Part shown: in pieces, positions 1 to 13,200 of the stretch
How the letters are laid out: every line of letters begins with the position of its first letter
Position numbering within the stretch: position 1 is the stretch's first letter
Assembly (NCBI GenBank): GCA_021527695.1
Contig: JAKFAO010000005.1
Location: 124,001 to 188,000, forward strand
Source of the DNA: Naematelia aurantialba
Lineage: Eukaryota; Basidiomycota; Tremellomycetes; Tremellales; Naemateliaceae
Direction of reading: 5' to 3'
Length of the DNA stretch: 64,000 nt
Notes under the pieces: generated by a model
The model's database searches: none
Told to the model about the DNA's origin: nothing
The model's input: the letters and a program-made list of their open reading frames with translations, nothing else
Translations under genes and position numbers: made by a program

Positions 1-341
1 GCCTATCCGATGACGGGAGAAGTCAGGGTCAGGGAGAGAGCGACAGGACGCGTCATAGGGATGTGGATCTAGACGACTGGCGAGCAGTGCTGTTGCTGTT
101 GCTGTTGCTGTACAAGTATACGAGAAACCGTACCGTTACTTTTGGATCTCTAGGATCTGCTCGGCGTTATATACCCCTTAGTCTCATATACTGGACATTG
201 TGTTCTGTGATACTTGTAGTGACAGACCAAACAGAGGTCTGCGAGATCAAAACATGTATCTCGTGTATACCCCGCCCAGCTTGATTTCACCCTTGATTTC
301 ACCTCGAGGCTCAACATGGTGCAGCATTTCATTACGCATGA
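1..341. other. 3' flank of the nuclear-basket gene, no gene seen
   Basis: This stretch follows the stop codon of the minus-strand gene that ends at 342. The open frames in it are short and have no recognisable protein character. It probably holds the 3' untranslated region of that gene and the edge of a neighbour outside the window. The only structure is a short hexamer repeat at 88-111. Confidence 0.6.
88..111. repeat. (TGCTGT)x4 microsatellite
   Basis: Four perfect copies of the hexamer TGCTGT lie back to back in the non-coding 3' flank. No coding role is visible. Confidence 0.8.
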
Positions 342-3300
342 CTAGATACAGGGGTATGATCCTCCCTTTGCACCGCCCTCACCCGCTGCACCACCATCAC
401 CACCAGCGGTACTGGTATCGGCACCCGCAGCACCTGTTCCTGCTGAGGTCCCGGTCGCGCCTGTGGGCGCACCTGCTTGCTCACCGCCTGCGCCTGCTTT
501 TCCGCCGCCTGCACCCGCTTGTCCACCACCACTGGCTTGCGCCGCATCTGCCGACGCGGTCGGACCCCCCTCTGGCGGAGCTTCCGTCGCCGTCCCAGCC
601 TGACTGGCCCGCCTTGCTCCGCCTGCTCCACCCGCTCCACCCGCTCCACCCCGCGCTGCAGCGCCTCCACGTGCAGGACCAGCGCCTCGAGGTCGTTTCA
701 AGACTCGCGCACCTCGTTCCGCTCCGCTCGCCCCCGCGGCACCACTCTGTAAGCGCGCAAGAATGTCCGTTGATCCGCTTGCCTCCGAGCCAGTTCCGGG
801 AGCGGCTTCGGAAATCTCCCCTTCCTCAGGAAGAGGGCGTTTGGTGCCTCCCGTAGGAGAGATGGGGTTCGGGTTCGTAGTGGAGGGTAAAGCTTGTGCT
901 AGGGTCGCATTGACCGCTAGGAATATTATATCAGTCCTTCGCCTTGATAGGAGGGTATAGGAGGAATACAGAGAGCACAGGAAAACACTGAGATCCGACA
1001 ACATACCTGATAAGACAGAGTTTGCCCGACCCGGCGCTGCACCACGAGGAGCGCCTCGCACTGTCCCTCTCGCTCTTCCTCGGGCCGCTCCTCTAGCCGG
1101 GAGTGACCCAGGCTGTACACCGGCCGAAGTAGGCACCATAGGAAGCGACGCAGCTGCTGGACCTGTCGGGATAGAAGTCGGTTTGGCTCCAGCAGCAGTT
1201 GAAGTGGAGGCCGGACTGGTCGGTTTGAACTCGCTAGCAGTGACCGAGAGACTCGGGCTTGCGCCTGCATTAACAGCTGGGGCTGGAGAAGGGCTCTGTG
1301 CAGATCCCTGATCTCCGCCCACTTCCATACGCTTCAATCGGGTCTCCGCATCCGCTTTTTGCCTCTCAAGGGTTTTACGGGAGATCTCAGCAGTGCGAGC
1401 TTGTTTCTCCAGCTGCTTCACCTTGAGCTCCAGCTCCTCCACCTTGGCCGTAAGCTCATCTCGCTCCTTCTCAAGCGCCGCAATGCGCACCGCGGCCGCA
1501 GCTGGAATAGAGGTAGGGGTGTCTGCCGCGTTTGCCGGACTCTCCGCAGGCTCGGTCTTGACGGCTGCCTTCGCTGCTTCGAGTTGACGTGCGTGCTCGG
1601 CAGCAAGCTCGGCTTCACGTGCAGTCACTGCAGCTTGAATGGCCTCTTGAATTGATTCCTGAGGTTCCGCCTTCACCTCCACAGATGCAGCATTAGACGA
1701 GGTCGATGCGTTCGCCAGCTGTGTTCGCAGCTCGGCAATCTCTTTCTCCAGTGCCTCGATGCGCTCTATATGTGAGACTTTCTCGGCTGTCAGTTCCTTA
1801 TTGCGCGCCGCAAACTGTTGATTGGCTCTGTTGACTTGTCGTACATTGGCATCGTAGCGCTGCACATCCATCAGTCCAGGCACGTCTTGGTGCCGCAAGA
1901 ACCCACCTGCTCCAATTCGGCTTTTTGGCTTTGTGCTTCAGCGAGCTGCTGCGACAGCTCAGCCACCTTGGCTCCGTCGGGAGCAGCCTCGGAGTTGGAC
2001 GTGTTCGTTGCAGACGTGACAGGGTTGGCGGCCGCAGACTTTGCGGTCTCTACTTCTCTTTGAGTTTGGGCAAGGCGCGTTTGCAGGTCGTCACGTTCCG
2101 CTCGAAGAGCAACCTGGACAATCAGCTCAACGATTGCCGAAATATGTGAAAGAATGTACTATAGCGCTGTCATCAGGAGCAGCATTTGTCGTCGGCGCGG
2201 CGGATTGGGCCGGTACCTTCTTGGCGGCAGCCAATTCGGACTGCAGCCTAGATACTGTCGCCTCCTTCAGATCGTCTGCACGTTTTGCCGTCTTCAACTT
2301 CTCCTCCGCCTCGGTCAACGACTGCTTCACAGCTTCAAGCTCTTTGTTGAGCTCATTAATCTTTTCGTTCAACGTCGCGATTTCCTGATCTTTGGTCGCA
2401 AGTGTGGTGTTCCAGGTCGCCTTCTCAGTGTGGAGGATATCCGTCCTCTTCTTCCAGTTCAGACCGATGGACTTGAAGTTTTCTGCGCTCTTGTTGGCGG
2501 TCTGGAGATCGGTTTGCAGCTTGGCGATCTCTGCTGCACGTGAAGTAGCCAAGGCTTCGGACGCGTCCTTCTCAGCTCGAACTCCTTCAGTAGCCGCCGC
2601 CAGACGTTTGTCGAAGTCCTCGATGCGTTGCTGTAAAGTCAGCCCGAGCGGTCTGGGAAGTAAAGAGCTCACCTCTGCAGCTCGTGTTGCCGCTCTCGCC
2701 TCCTCGATCTGCGAACGCAGAGTTGTCCTGATCCCCTTTAGCTTTGGAGCATGACGAAAGACAAGGTTCACGGACGCTTCTCGCTGCAACTCTTCAATAC
2801 GCTTGTTCAATCGGATGCGCTCCTCGGCGCGAGTCTTTTCATTCTCAGTGCTAACGCCGTTCAGATTCTCGATCAGTTGCTGAAGCTTGGCACGCTCAGT
2901 TTGCACAGTGCGGAAGTCAGACTGCAGTCGACTCTCGGTGCTCTTCAGGAGATCAACATCTGATTTCTGATTTTAGGTCGCACACCTCACCTTCAACTGA
3001 TCTTTCTCCGCGCGGACATTTGCTAATTCATTTCGAAGCCGATCCGCTTCTGCCTGCTTGGAAGTAACCTCCTCGAGCGCCTGTCCACGAGTGAGTGGTG
3101 AAACGAACGCTGAGCGATACGACTCACAGCACGACGATCGTTGTGGGCCTGTGTGATGGTAACTTGTAGTTGCCGCAGCTGAGACTCAAGATTGGCAGTC
3201 TCCTGTTTCTGCAGTGCTGCAGTATCGTTCAGCATCTTGCGTTGCTCTGAACAGCATCAGCAAGGAGCCGCATATCACATTGAGAACTCGCCTTCTAACA

Positions 3301-5629
3301 AGGTAGCTTTTGCCTCGATCTTTGCCCGCTCGACCTCCGCCAAGCCAGCAGCCTCGGACTTTTGCCTGGCCAGTTCTTTAGCCTCAGTGATCTCTGCATC
3401 CGCTCTATGCCTGATAACGTCGATCTGTGCTCGCAGGGTATCAATTGTCTGCTGGTGAGGTGCCACTCCATCGTCCAGTGGACCAGAAGTAGAGTCATGA
3501 CTCCACTTCAGTCCTTCGCCCTTGGCCAAGAGTTTCGAGAAGAAATCGCGTTCCCTTGTGGCTTCGTTTATCTTCTTCTGCGCATCAAGCAGCTGCGTGT
3601 GTAGTTTGGTAATGGTCTTAGTTGCTTGATCCAGGGATGCACCTGTATCCACATCTTCAGAGTTGGCAGCGGCTCGACGGATCTCACGATCGTTCAGCTG
3701 AGACATAAGGGATCGAGTGAGTTTGAGAAGCTTCTGGTTCTGTTCCTGCAAGGACCGAATGGAACGGAACTCGACAAGATGGTCGGTAATGATATCGCCC
3801 GTCGCCTCGGTAAACAAGCCATCGACGGCTTGCAAAGCAAGCGAAGGGTCATCTCGAAGGGCCAATTGGCGTAACAGGCCGTGTACCTGTCGTGCGAGGT
3901 CATCGGCGATGGCCTGGAGGGACTTGACTTCTTCGGCATGGTGTTCCGCTTCTGCCCTCAGTGTCTTGATTTCCAGTTCTCGAGCCTCGCGGGTGGTGAT
4001 CGCGGTTGCAAGCTCAGCTGCCAAAGCGTTGGCTCGATCAATGGCATGAGCGTGCTCAGCTGCTTGCTCGTCGAGCAAGGGTTTCTGCAACATAAGGTCC
4101 TGTCCCAGTCGAAATGTTGTTACCCACCTTCTCGCTGATGTCCTGACTGATCTCGTCCAGCAGACTCGTCAATCTGGCTACCTCATTCTCCGCTGTCCGT
4201 AGTTTACCCTCCTGGATAGTGTAGTCGGTGTAAAACTGAGTGTATGATTTGCCCATATGACGCAATTCTCCAGCAAGAGCAGCTGCAGGGCTCAAGTCGT
4301 TGCCTTCTCCGCCTGCCATTGCCAGCCGCTCCACCACGACTTTTAGGTCATCCGCCCTCTTCTCCGCCTCACGCCGCCCGCGCTCTTCCTTCTTGCAGCG
4401 TTCCTCCCATACTTTCTCTCTCTCCGTCTGCGACTCGGTCAGACGCTCAAGTTCTGCCTCACGCTCCGCGATGACAGCCCTGGCGTCATCTCCTCGCTTC
4501 TCCAGCACTCTGTTCTCCTCGACCAGTCGATGCATCTCCATTGAAGTGTTGGCCTTGTTGGCTGCGGCGGCAGAAGTGAGGGCAGCAATATTAGAATGGG
4601 CTTCAGCGAGACGGCGTGACTGGTCATTATAGGTGCGTTGAAGAGAGTGGTAGGAACCCTCCGCGGCGGTGAGGCGAGCCACTAAAGAATCGTGTTCGAC
4701 TTGCAGTTGCGAGGTCTCAGCTTGCTATCTTGTCATCAGCGTTGTCATCTACCTTTAATCTGCAGGCACGTACTTTCTCAGCTCTATACCGTCCGAAACG
4801 TTCCTCGATGTCCGTGGAGATCTTGCTTATATTAAGGATCTCTGTTCGAGCTGCTAGCAAAGCTTGTGTACTTCGCTTTTCGTTGAACTGCAGGGATTAT
4901 GAGTAACCTTCACGCCCGAGATAACTTGGAGCATACCTCTGCTGATTCGGCTGACATCCGCAGCCCAGACACCTCCACCTCCAGACGAGCGATCTTCTGC
5001 ACGGCATCGGTTCTCTGAGAGCGAAGGGTAAAGAGCTCCTCTGCCGATCGTCCATTAGTCCTCTCCCTTGATAGGAGTAACAACGCACGGGTGCTTCGAC
5101 TAGATCGCTCCTTGAGACGCTCGATCTCGTCCAATAGTTCTCGTTTCTCTCCCTCGATTGCCTTTGATACCAGGTCAGCTGAATGCTATGCTATATCGAG
5201 TCAGACTAACCTCAACACGAGTCTGAAGTACGACTAGCTCTGAGCTAGTCTTGTGATGTGACGACTGCAATGCAGAGAGCTGTGTACGCAGCTGATCGGT
5301 CGTCGACGCTATGACGAATGAGCTTTCACTCGAAGACCGCAGAAGAATGCGGCCAGATCTTGAATTAAGCACGTACAAGCACCATTCTTCTCGCTCTGGA
5401 TACGCTGCTTCTCCTGGTTGATGCGGGAGATCTCATGTTCGAGGTCCTTTATCTTATTTTGAGCGTCCAAGAGAGCCTGCTCTTCCTCGACCTGTTTCCT
5501 AATATCATTCGCAGATTCCTCCTGAGCTACAGCTTCCTGCTCCTGTGTCGGAACGGGAACAGGAGGTTGCGTGGGCATTTCCACGGCAGCAGCGGGAGAC
5601 TCAAATGAAGCAGGTGGATCCGAAGACAT
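342..5629 (-). CDS. MLP1: Nuclear pore basket coiled-coil protein, TPR/MLP1 family
   Basis: Likely the filament protein of the nuclear pore basket, which scaffolds mRNA quality control and spindle-checkpoint proteins at the nuclear face of the pore. The exons, read right to left, give roughly 1,600 residues of almost unbroken heptad-type coiled coil rich in E, K, Q, L and A. Near the middle the stretch 'LQEQNQKLLKLTRSLM' matches the conserved TPR/MLP segment around 'LQEQNxxLLxVxRxL'. The C-terminus changes to a Gly/Ala/Arg-rich tail with RG and GGA runs, which fits the disordered tail of this family. The start MSSDPP (ATG at 5629) opens a disordered acidic leader before the first coil. Many short introns interrupt the gene, for example one with acceptor near 930 and donor near 1006. 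The alternative is another long coiled-coil protein such as a golgin, but the QNQ-LL motif favours TPR/MLP1. Confidence 0.82.
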
Positions 5630-5844
5630 TGTGAATGCCACCGGATCGCCTGCGCTACTGCGACTTGGCAGCGGACAGAGAAGAACAAGAAGGAGAGGAA
5701 AGAGGAACAAGACTGGCGACTGCTTAGCACGCGAATACCTTAAACAGCCGTCCCTTTAGTGCAGTACGACGTTTCAGACGGCATGATGCGCCGCCTTGTG
5801 CGATAGATTATATACCGCGCGCATTGCAACGGAGGTTGGCAACG

Positions 5845-8223
5845 ATGCCTGTCCCTCCAGACGAGTCGCTGCCTGCGGAGAACCCAGGCACATCGTCTCG
5901 GACAGATACTGCATCTTCACCACCCACAACCGAGGAGGTGTTGGAAAGGTTCAAGCAGCTGGGCGAGGAGGCTGCAGCTGAGGAGAATGAGGACGACGAT
6001 GAGGATGAAGAGGAAGGCGCAGAGGAGGGTACCACCTCTTTAGATGCAGGAGGACAAGTCACTGGCGGCGGGGACCTTGGAAAGAAAAAGAAGAAGAAGA
6101 AGAAGGGCAAGGCCAGCAAAGCCATGGCCAAGCTGAAGTGAGTAACCTGTTTTATGCGGACAGGCCGAGCTGAATCGCGATGTCAGGGCTCTTAGTACTG
6201 GCCAAGCACCCCAGGAGGTCATCGATGTTGTGAGAGAGAATATGGGTCCACAGGACGAGCCCGTCGATGATGGTAGGCGCTGCATCATGTTTCTCCTCCA
6301 TGGTTGCTGATTCCGGATAGATGAGATCCGCAAAGCGCTGAAAGCAATGGATCTGATGAAGATCCTCGATGGTCAAGCTGCGTTGGGGAACAAGAGCGGG
6401 ACCAAGAATCTCGGTGAACACAAGGTCAGCCCCCTCTTCCAGGCTTTCTCTTAGGCGAGTTGGACTGACCGCCGTTTAGTTCTGGAAGACCCAGCCGGTT
6501 CCGCAGCTCTTAGGCGCCGTGACCAATCCTGCTGAGATCAAAGAAGGCCCAATTGACCCACCAAAGACACGTGCAGATGTCAAACAAGAACCGGGACAAC
6601 TGCCTAGCGGATTTGAGTGGTCCTTGATAGACATAAAGAATGAGGAACAAGTGAGCTCCTATTTGGCCTTCGCAGCATCTGCATCCAGAGCTGATGAAGT
6701 GTAGTGCAAAGAGGTGTATGTGCTACTGTCGGAAAACTATGTTGAGGACGACGACGCCATGTTCCGGTTCAATTATTCCAAAGAGTTCTTGCTATGGTGA
6801 TTTGCTAGACTCGCCAGTAGAAGCCAAACTTATTCCTCAGGGCATTGACAGCACCGGGGTACTATCCAGATTGGCACATCGGCGTCCGCGTCATCAAGAC
6901 TGGTAAACTTGTAGCATTTATCTCGGGCATAAAGGTGGAGATTCGTGTGCGCTCCAAGTATGTGCCTTGCTGAGTCTCTACACCCAGCTGCGCTGATGAT
7001 GTGTAGTGTTTTTGATGCAGCTGAGATCAATTTCCTCTGCGTTCACAAGAAGCTACGGTCCAAACGCCTGGCGCCTGTGCTCATCAAAGAGGTCACACGT
7101 CGGGTGAACTTGACGGATATCTGGCAAGCTATATATACTGGCGGAGTTGTCATTCCTACTCCAATTGGGACTTCGAGGCACGTCTACCTAGGGATTTAGG
7201 TATTTGCAGCTAACACGTCTCAGATATTATCACCGTAATCTAAACCCTCCCAAGCTTGTTGATATTGGCTTCGCCGCCCTACCCAGAGCGATGACAATCG
7301 CTCGCCTGGTCCGCCAATACGCTGTCGGTTCTCACCCTCGTACAGCCGGGTTCCGTGAAATGATGCGATCCGATGTGACTCAGGTCGGGGCGCTGTTAAG
7401 ACGATACATGGCGCGGTTCGACGTGGCGCAGACTTTTGCAAAGGATGAAGAAGTGGAGCATTGGTTCCTCAGTGGACAGGGGCGGGATATAGATGGCGAG
7501 CGGAAGGAACAGGTTGTCTGGGCATATGTCGTCGAGGTGGGCAAACGATTGTCCGAATTCTGTCGCCGTGCTGAAGTGACTAGGACCCGACAACACATCT
7601 GGTCACCGACCTAGTCTCGTTCTACTCTCTTCCGTCGACGGTAATGAAACACAAAAAACACAACCTCCTCAAAGCCGCATACCTTTTCTATTACGCGTCC
7701 GACGTCATCTTTTCTCCTGGAGGCTCGTCGGACGACGCGGCAGCGCACGAGGCAAAGGCAAAGCAGAGGCTTGGAGAGCGGTTGAATGCATTGATCAACG
7801 ACATATTGGTGATCGCTCAGAATGTGAGTTCATATACTTGTAGGGACTGCCTAATACGGACAGGCCAGCTTTGATGTGCTGAATGCGTTGACTCTGGGGG
7901 ACAACAATATGTTCCTGAATGAGCAGAAGGTGAGTCTTTACATCTTGGGCAGTGTCCGCCAGGGCTGACTCTGTGCAGTTTGGAGCGGGTGATGGCTTCC
8001 TCGTGAGTATCGCGCCTGACGAGTCACATATTGTAACCATCGTTGCTAATCACTGGATCCATTCGCTCGTAGAACTGTGAGTGAACACCTATTCCAGGTG
8101 GGGAATAGGGAGCTGACCATCGATGTAGACTACCTTTACAACTGGCAATGTGCCCCTGTCGACGGTGGCGGAAAAGGCACGGCTTCTCGCCAGAGCGCGG
8201 GCATCGGCATGGTCATGCTGTAA
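5845..8223 (+). CDS. NMT1: Glycylpeptide N-tetradecanoyltransferase (N-myristoyltransferase)
   Basis: Transfers myristate from myristoyl-CoA to the N-terminal glycine of client proteins in the cytosol and at ribosomes. Family hallmarks appear in order: an acidic leader followed by a [10 protein letters not shown] lysine tract (the ribosome-targeting region), '[10 protein letters not shown]', '[13 protein letters not shown]', '[20 protein letters not shown]', '[20 protein letters not shown]', '[12 protein letters not shown]' and the terminal '[18 protein letters not shown]'. The ATG at 5845 is the first in frame and starts MPVPPDES. About ten short introns split the gene; the first joins 6137 to 6187. 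The codons of the near-terminal NYYLYNW segment are joined through a four-base exon. The tail after NWQC is a short Gly/Ser-rich extension ending GMVML, longer than in many family members. It is divergent from the minus-strand nuclear-basket gene; the start codons are only 215 bp apart. Confidence 0.95.
8073..8076 (+). other. NMT1: Four-base micro-exon in the N-myristoyltransferase gene
   Basis: The exon AACT lies between acceptor 'ctcgtag' and donor 'gtgagtg'. Joined to the exon before (..CTC) and after (ACTACC..), it reads L-N-Y-Y-L-Y-N-W, the conserved end of this enzyme family. Leaving it out would delete the Asn and shift the frame before the functionally required C-terminus. Confidence 0.8.
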
Positions 8224-8506
8224 TCGGATTACAGTCTCAATCATTCATCCTTACGAAGTCCCGTTGTGAGACCATATACACTGCATGCATATATCCCTTT
8301 CACCCCGCACCGCATGCAGGCTGGCAATTCTGGTGATGCAGGATGGGAATGACGCGTCGTGAAGGGTATGCTCGATAAGGGTATGCGCGGTGGTGAGTGA
8401 GATCTCAGAGACCGCTTGCTTGAATGAGGTACGCTAAGCCTAATATCAAGACTACCTGAGCCGCAAGGACTCGCCACTGCCGGGTGATCGCATGGAACGA
8501 CGGTTC

Positions 8507-9947
8507 CTAAGTCACCGATGAGCGGGATACCGCCCGCTTAGATACAGTAGGTGGACGTACGAATTCCATTTCTGGGCCGAATGGCAGATCGGCGAAAGTC
8601 TTCGTCACCCACGGTGTAACCGGCTCGGTGTCTTCCACCAGGACTCTCGAGTGGGTATCGTTAGTCGAAGAGCTTGCATCCTGGTCGCGCGTCATGGCCC
8701 CGTCGTTCGTTTCCAAGTCTGATTGTATAGATACGACAGATTTAGCGGAACCAGGAGGAGATGGGTCGTCAGATGCTGCTCCGACCTTGCTTATAGTCTC
8801 AGTCGCGGTCGAAACTGACAGAGGTCGCCAGTGCGTCGCTAGGCTTTCTTTCGCCACGGTGTCGTCTGTGCTACTCTTCTGGTCGCTGTCCCCAGAGCTC
8901 GTTCCATCCGAGTTCATCTCGCTTTCCGTGTGGATAGGATGTCTCAGGCTCGAGTGGATCGAATGGTGAGGCATGTCGTCGGCTGCACCTTGGTCCGTCT
9001 CCTCTTCAAGCCCTAGTATGAGATCGGTGATACTCGGTGCCGAAGAAGTACTGAACCGCTGAGCCGACGTTTCATCATTGGCCTCAAATCGCGGAGGACC
9101 CGATGAAGTTTCGGGAGGAGGTTTGGGAACGGGCACCAGCAAATCCCCCATCTCCCACAATGTTGCCGGTCTGTCGTTCGCAGGCTTGTGGCTCTCGGCG
9201 TCAGGCTCCATGGCTGAAGATTCACTCCCTTGCCAAGCAAGAGCATCCAAATCAACCATCAAACCAGGCTCGTCGTTGTCGTCACTCTCACTGGAATCTT
9301 CGGCATATGTGGGAAGTAGGTGCGGGAGATCAGAGCCATAGGGCCGGGGCTGGGCATTCGTCTCATCTTCGAAGTATATGACCTTGGCTGGCATATAACT
9401 GCTGCCGTGTTTTGCGGCCACCACCTCTGCTTCAGTAACCGTTTCTGTGTTGTTTTCGGCGCTTGGAGAAGGCAACACAATCTGTGCGAGTCGATTTCTC
9501 CGCGTTTCCATGGAATTGATTTCGTCCTCCGAAGGTCTAAGCTGGATTTCGAAAAGGTCTTCCGGCTCCCGTGATAAGTTTTGCTGTAGTGGTGAAGGAG
9601 CAGGGGCTTTCATCTTGCTATCCTCAAACACTAGCCATTGTCGAGGATAGCCATCGTGGTCCGCAAAGCGTATAGCAGGTACCCTCGGTATATCGAAGAG
9701 CGAGTCACATAACGGCTGAATCACGGCACATAGTCTCCCCGGATGCAGCTCTTCCAGAGCCACACCAATGTGTGCTGCAATAGACCCCACGTTCAGCGCC
9801 TAGACTCGTTCTTAGCTTGTGAATCCACATTGTGAAAGCGCGGCTGCGGCTCACCGGTGCCCCGAAGAGTATATTCGGTCGAGGATCTTCGTCGATTAGA
9901 TATAGTATCGTTTCTATGATCTGTCCTTCTGGGATTCTGTCGTCCAT
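8507..9947 (-). CDS. Hypothetical acidic/Ser-rich protein
   Basis: Not recognised. One intron separates a 31-codon first exon (MDDRIPEGQIIETILYLIDE...) from a 427-residue open exon; donor gtgagc and acceptor ctag join in phase 0. The first ~110 residues look folded (hydrophobic and helical, with 'IGVALEELHPGRLCAVIQPL' and a W/F-containing strand); the rest is acidic, Ser/Thr/Pro-rich and probably disordered, ending KRAVSRSSVT. The start lies 285 bp from the start of RRP12, so the two genes share a divergent promoter region. It is convergent with NMT1; the stop codons are about 280 bp apart. Tail-to-head character suggests an N-terminal interaction domain with a regulated tail, but that is inference. 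No catalytic motif was seen. Confidence 0.75.
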
Positions 9948-10231
9948 TTAGTGAATACACGACCTCTCTGAAATTACATGTCAGATTGCGGGCCGGTCAA
10001 CAAGCTATTGCCTCCAGTAGAGCCGTGGATCCTTTCATCCCTAATAACGGGGTAAGTGGCGACAATGGAACTGCCACTTTTCGCCACCGCCACGACCTCC
10101 ACATTTGCCACGTGGGCGGCTCGAGATTTTGCAAAATATCGCGGCCAGCCGTTGATGTATAGATTCAGTTCTGTTCAGAGACGTTGACCCGAGCTCGGCA
10201 ATAGTCGTACAGGTCGAGAATCTTGGCAGCG

Positions 10232-13200
10232 ATGGAGCCGCCTGAGGAGACATTTGCGGTCGAGCTCACGAAAGTGCGCCGATTGACAGGATCCAACCTC
10301 GCGCATCAAGCCAAACCTGCTCAACTGCTCGTGGCTGTAGAATCAGCGCTCGCAGCAACACTCAAGACATCCACTCTGCCTCATACGCCAACAGCATACT
10401 TCTCGAGCTTACTCCAGTGTCTCGAGAAATCATGTGCGGACGACATAGCCGAGGGCGAAGACGGGGACACGATAGCCGAGACGGAGAAGATGGGTCAAGG
10501 CGCTCTCATACCTGCAACATTGTACCTCCTCGCCATTGTCATTCCTGAAGCACCTCCGCAGGTGGTTCTGAGCAAGTTGTCACCTCTCCTGGAGTGCCTT
10601 TTGCCGTTGTTCGATACCGCTTTGGAATACCCGCCAGCCCTTCGCTCGCTGTTGCAAATCATCACTTCCCTGCTCCTCATCTCGCCGGGCCCAACCCTCA
10701 ACTCGTCGCCAAACCTCAAACGGTCTTGGGCGTACCTGCTAGAATTCAACCTTGATCCCCGTCCAAAGGTCCGGCACACGGCCCAAGAAGGTGTCCGCAA
10801 GGTCCTTTGTACACCTGTGCCTCCCAAAGTCACCCCCGGAGCTCATCCGTACCTGCCAAAAGCAAGGGATTGGGTGGTCGGCCATCTGAAAGAGGAGGTC
10901 CATTCTGGCGGGACATCCAGCGGCGGGGGCAAAGGAAAGACGGCAAGATTCGCCGATGCTGAAGAGTCGGATGGCAAGAAGGCAATCTGGACTATTCAGG
11001 GATTGCGAGGCTGGGTTGTTGTCTGGGGAGACGAGGTGAGCTGCCTCGATTTCGCGACGACCTCACCGAGCTGCAACTGACAGCATCGCAGCACTTGTCG
11101 GAACTGTGTTCTTTACTCCTATCACTACCTCCTCTCGCCCACCTCACACCTCAAATCTACTCTCTTCTCGCGCATCTGCTCTCACCCCCACCAGCAGAAG
11201 CCTCATCCGTCAAACCAGCCGTGCTGTCCAATCTCCCTACCATCATCGACTCGCTACTTGCTTCGCCTCCGGAACTCAAGTCGACTACCTCGGACCTGCC
11301 GACCTATCTCAATGCTCTCGCTTCCGCTCTGATCAAGCTGTCGCTCCAAGATCCGATATCGCTTCCCTCGTACTTGCCAAAGGCTTTCAGCTTGATCTTC
11401 AGCAACGTTCTCCTTTCGGCTACCGCACCGCACATCCTCAAAGCCGCTTCAGATACTATTGGATCCCAGGGTATAATCCGGTATTGTTTGACGGATGATA
11501 TGATCCTTGCTTCGGTCAACTATTCTCGACAGGGATCTCTGGAAGTGGGGGCGCGAAAGAAGCAAAAGACGCCATTCGTCTCTCGAATCATCTCCACCTT
11601 GACGCAGGCCATCGATGCGCATGCGTTGAAGCTGCCGTACCTGCTCCCAATTCTTTCGGCCCTGGTATCCAGGCTACGTCTGCGGATCACGGAGGGCGTT
11701 GCCGAGGTGGATCCGTCTGGGCGTGGCAAGACTGCGGCGGAGGAGTTGCTACTGGGCTTGATAAAGGATGTTGGAGGCTTGCGGGTTCAAAAGGGTTTCG
11801 AGGCCGTTGCGATGGTCGACGACGTTGTTGGCATGGCCATCGAGGTCGTCGGGGTTGAGGGAGTCTTGCGGGCTTTGCCTCTGAATATCGAGGCCGATGC
11901 GTATGTCGCTGCTGTCAAGTCGGTTGAGTCAAAGCTGATGCCAGCAGGAATGGCAATACTCCTCGACCAGGACGAGCTCACCTACTCCCTCTTATCCGAT
12001 CCCACGTGACCAACGACTCTCTGGCTTATTTTGCAAAGTACTTCCGCCCCCTTTCAGAGCGCTTGTTCGGACGGAAAGTCGCTGCTGAGGAGAGCGGCAA
12101 GGACGCTGAAGGAAAGGTCTGGGAGGTGCTCGTCGGACAGATTTGGGACTGCTTTCCAGGATTTTGCGAGATGCCTCGCGATATGACAGAAGTGAGTCGC
12201 TTGAGATTGGACCGGCTTTATAGACGCTCACGCGCAACAGGGCTTGACAGCGCCTTTCTTAACCCTCATCACGAATCTCCTGTACACACAACCGACATTG
12301 CTGCCATCTCTGCTACGAGCGCTTTCACTGCTGGTGTCTTCTACCCGAACGCTACTTACGTCTGGCTCACCGCCTGAAGAGCTTCGAAAGCAGTTTGGTC
12401 TGGATCAGGAAGCGGCTAAAAAGAATCTGGCCCATCTCGAGACTCTAGCAAAGGACATGGTCTCGGTGCTCCTGAATGTCTTCAGCAAGCTGCCTAGAGA
12501 GCAGAGAGGTATGGTAGGAGACGTCATTGGCGCATGGGTTGGAATAATGTCGGAGAAGGTACAGTAATCTCCGTTCTGTGTTTGACTCTGCTAAGTGAGC
12601 CGTAGGATGTCGTCCACACGTACAGCACCGTCACGACCCACCTTTCTTCCAATCTTCATGACCTCAACCCGCCATCACCAGGAGCCTCACCGATTAACCA
12701 CACGATGTTGGATCTTCTCATAATTTTCGTCCCTCACTTACCGGCGACACAGAGCGCCCAGCTCTTCAGCGCTACCGCCAACCCAATCATGCTGGAGCAC
12801 AAGGATGCAACTGTGCAGAAGAAGAGTTATCGATTGTTGAAACGATTACTCGAGGCGGGAAAATTGGGGGATCTTGGACGCGGTGATCAGCTGGAGAAGT
12901 TTGTCGAGAAATTGGGAGACGTTGGCGGTAGCGTTGGACCTGGAGCTCAACGTGTAAGTCGCTCTTCGGCGAAGTGGTATCTGCAGCGCTGAATGGGAGT
13001 AGGATCGCCTTCAACTCTTGACCGCGCTGGTCGAGTCACTTCCCAAGAACCGTCTGAATCTTATACCAGAGCTTCTCTCCGAGGCAGTCTTGGGAACGAA
13101 AGAAGTCAATGAGAAAGCTCGGGACGCGGGTTTCGATCTCCTCGTGACTATGGGTCACAAGATGTCACAAGGCGGAGAGGTCAAACAGGTTATTGACGAT

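Noticed and set aside
200..856. 218-codon frame antisense to the C-terminus of the MLP1-type gene
   Set aside because: A shadow of the GC-rich Gly/Ala tail; His/Leu/Arg-rich text without coding character.
11898..12060. Apparent frameshift in RRP12
   Set aside because: An intron (gtatgt...ccagcag) restores the frame and the family signature PGRAHLLPLIRSHV, so the gene is intact.
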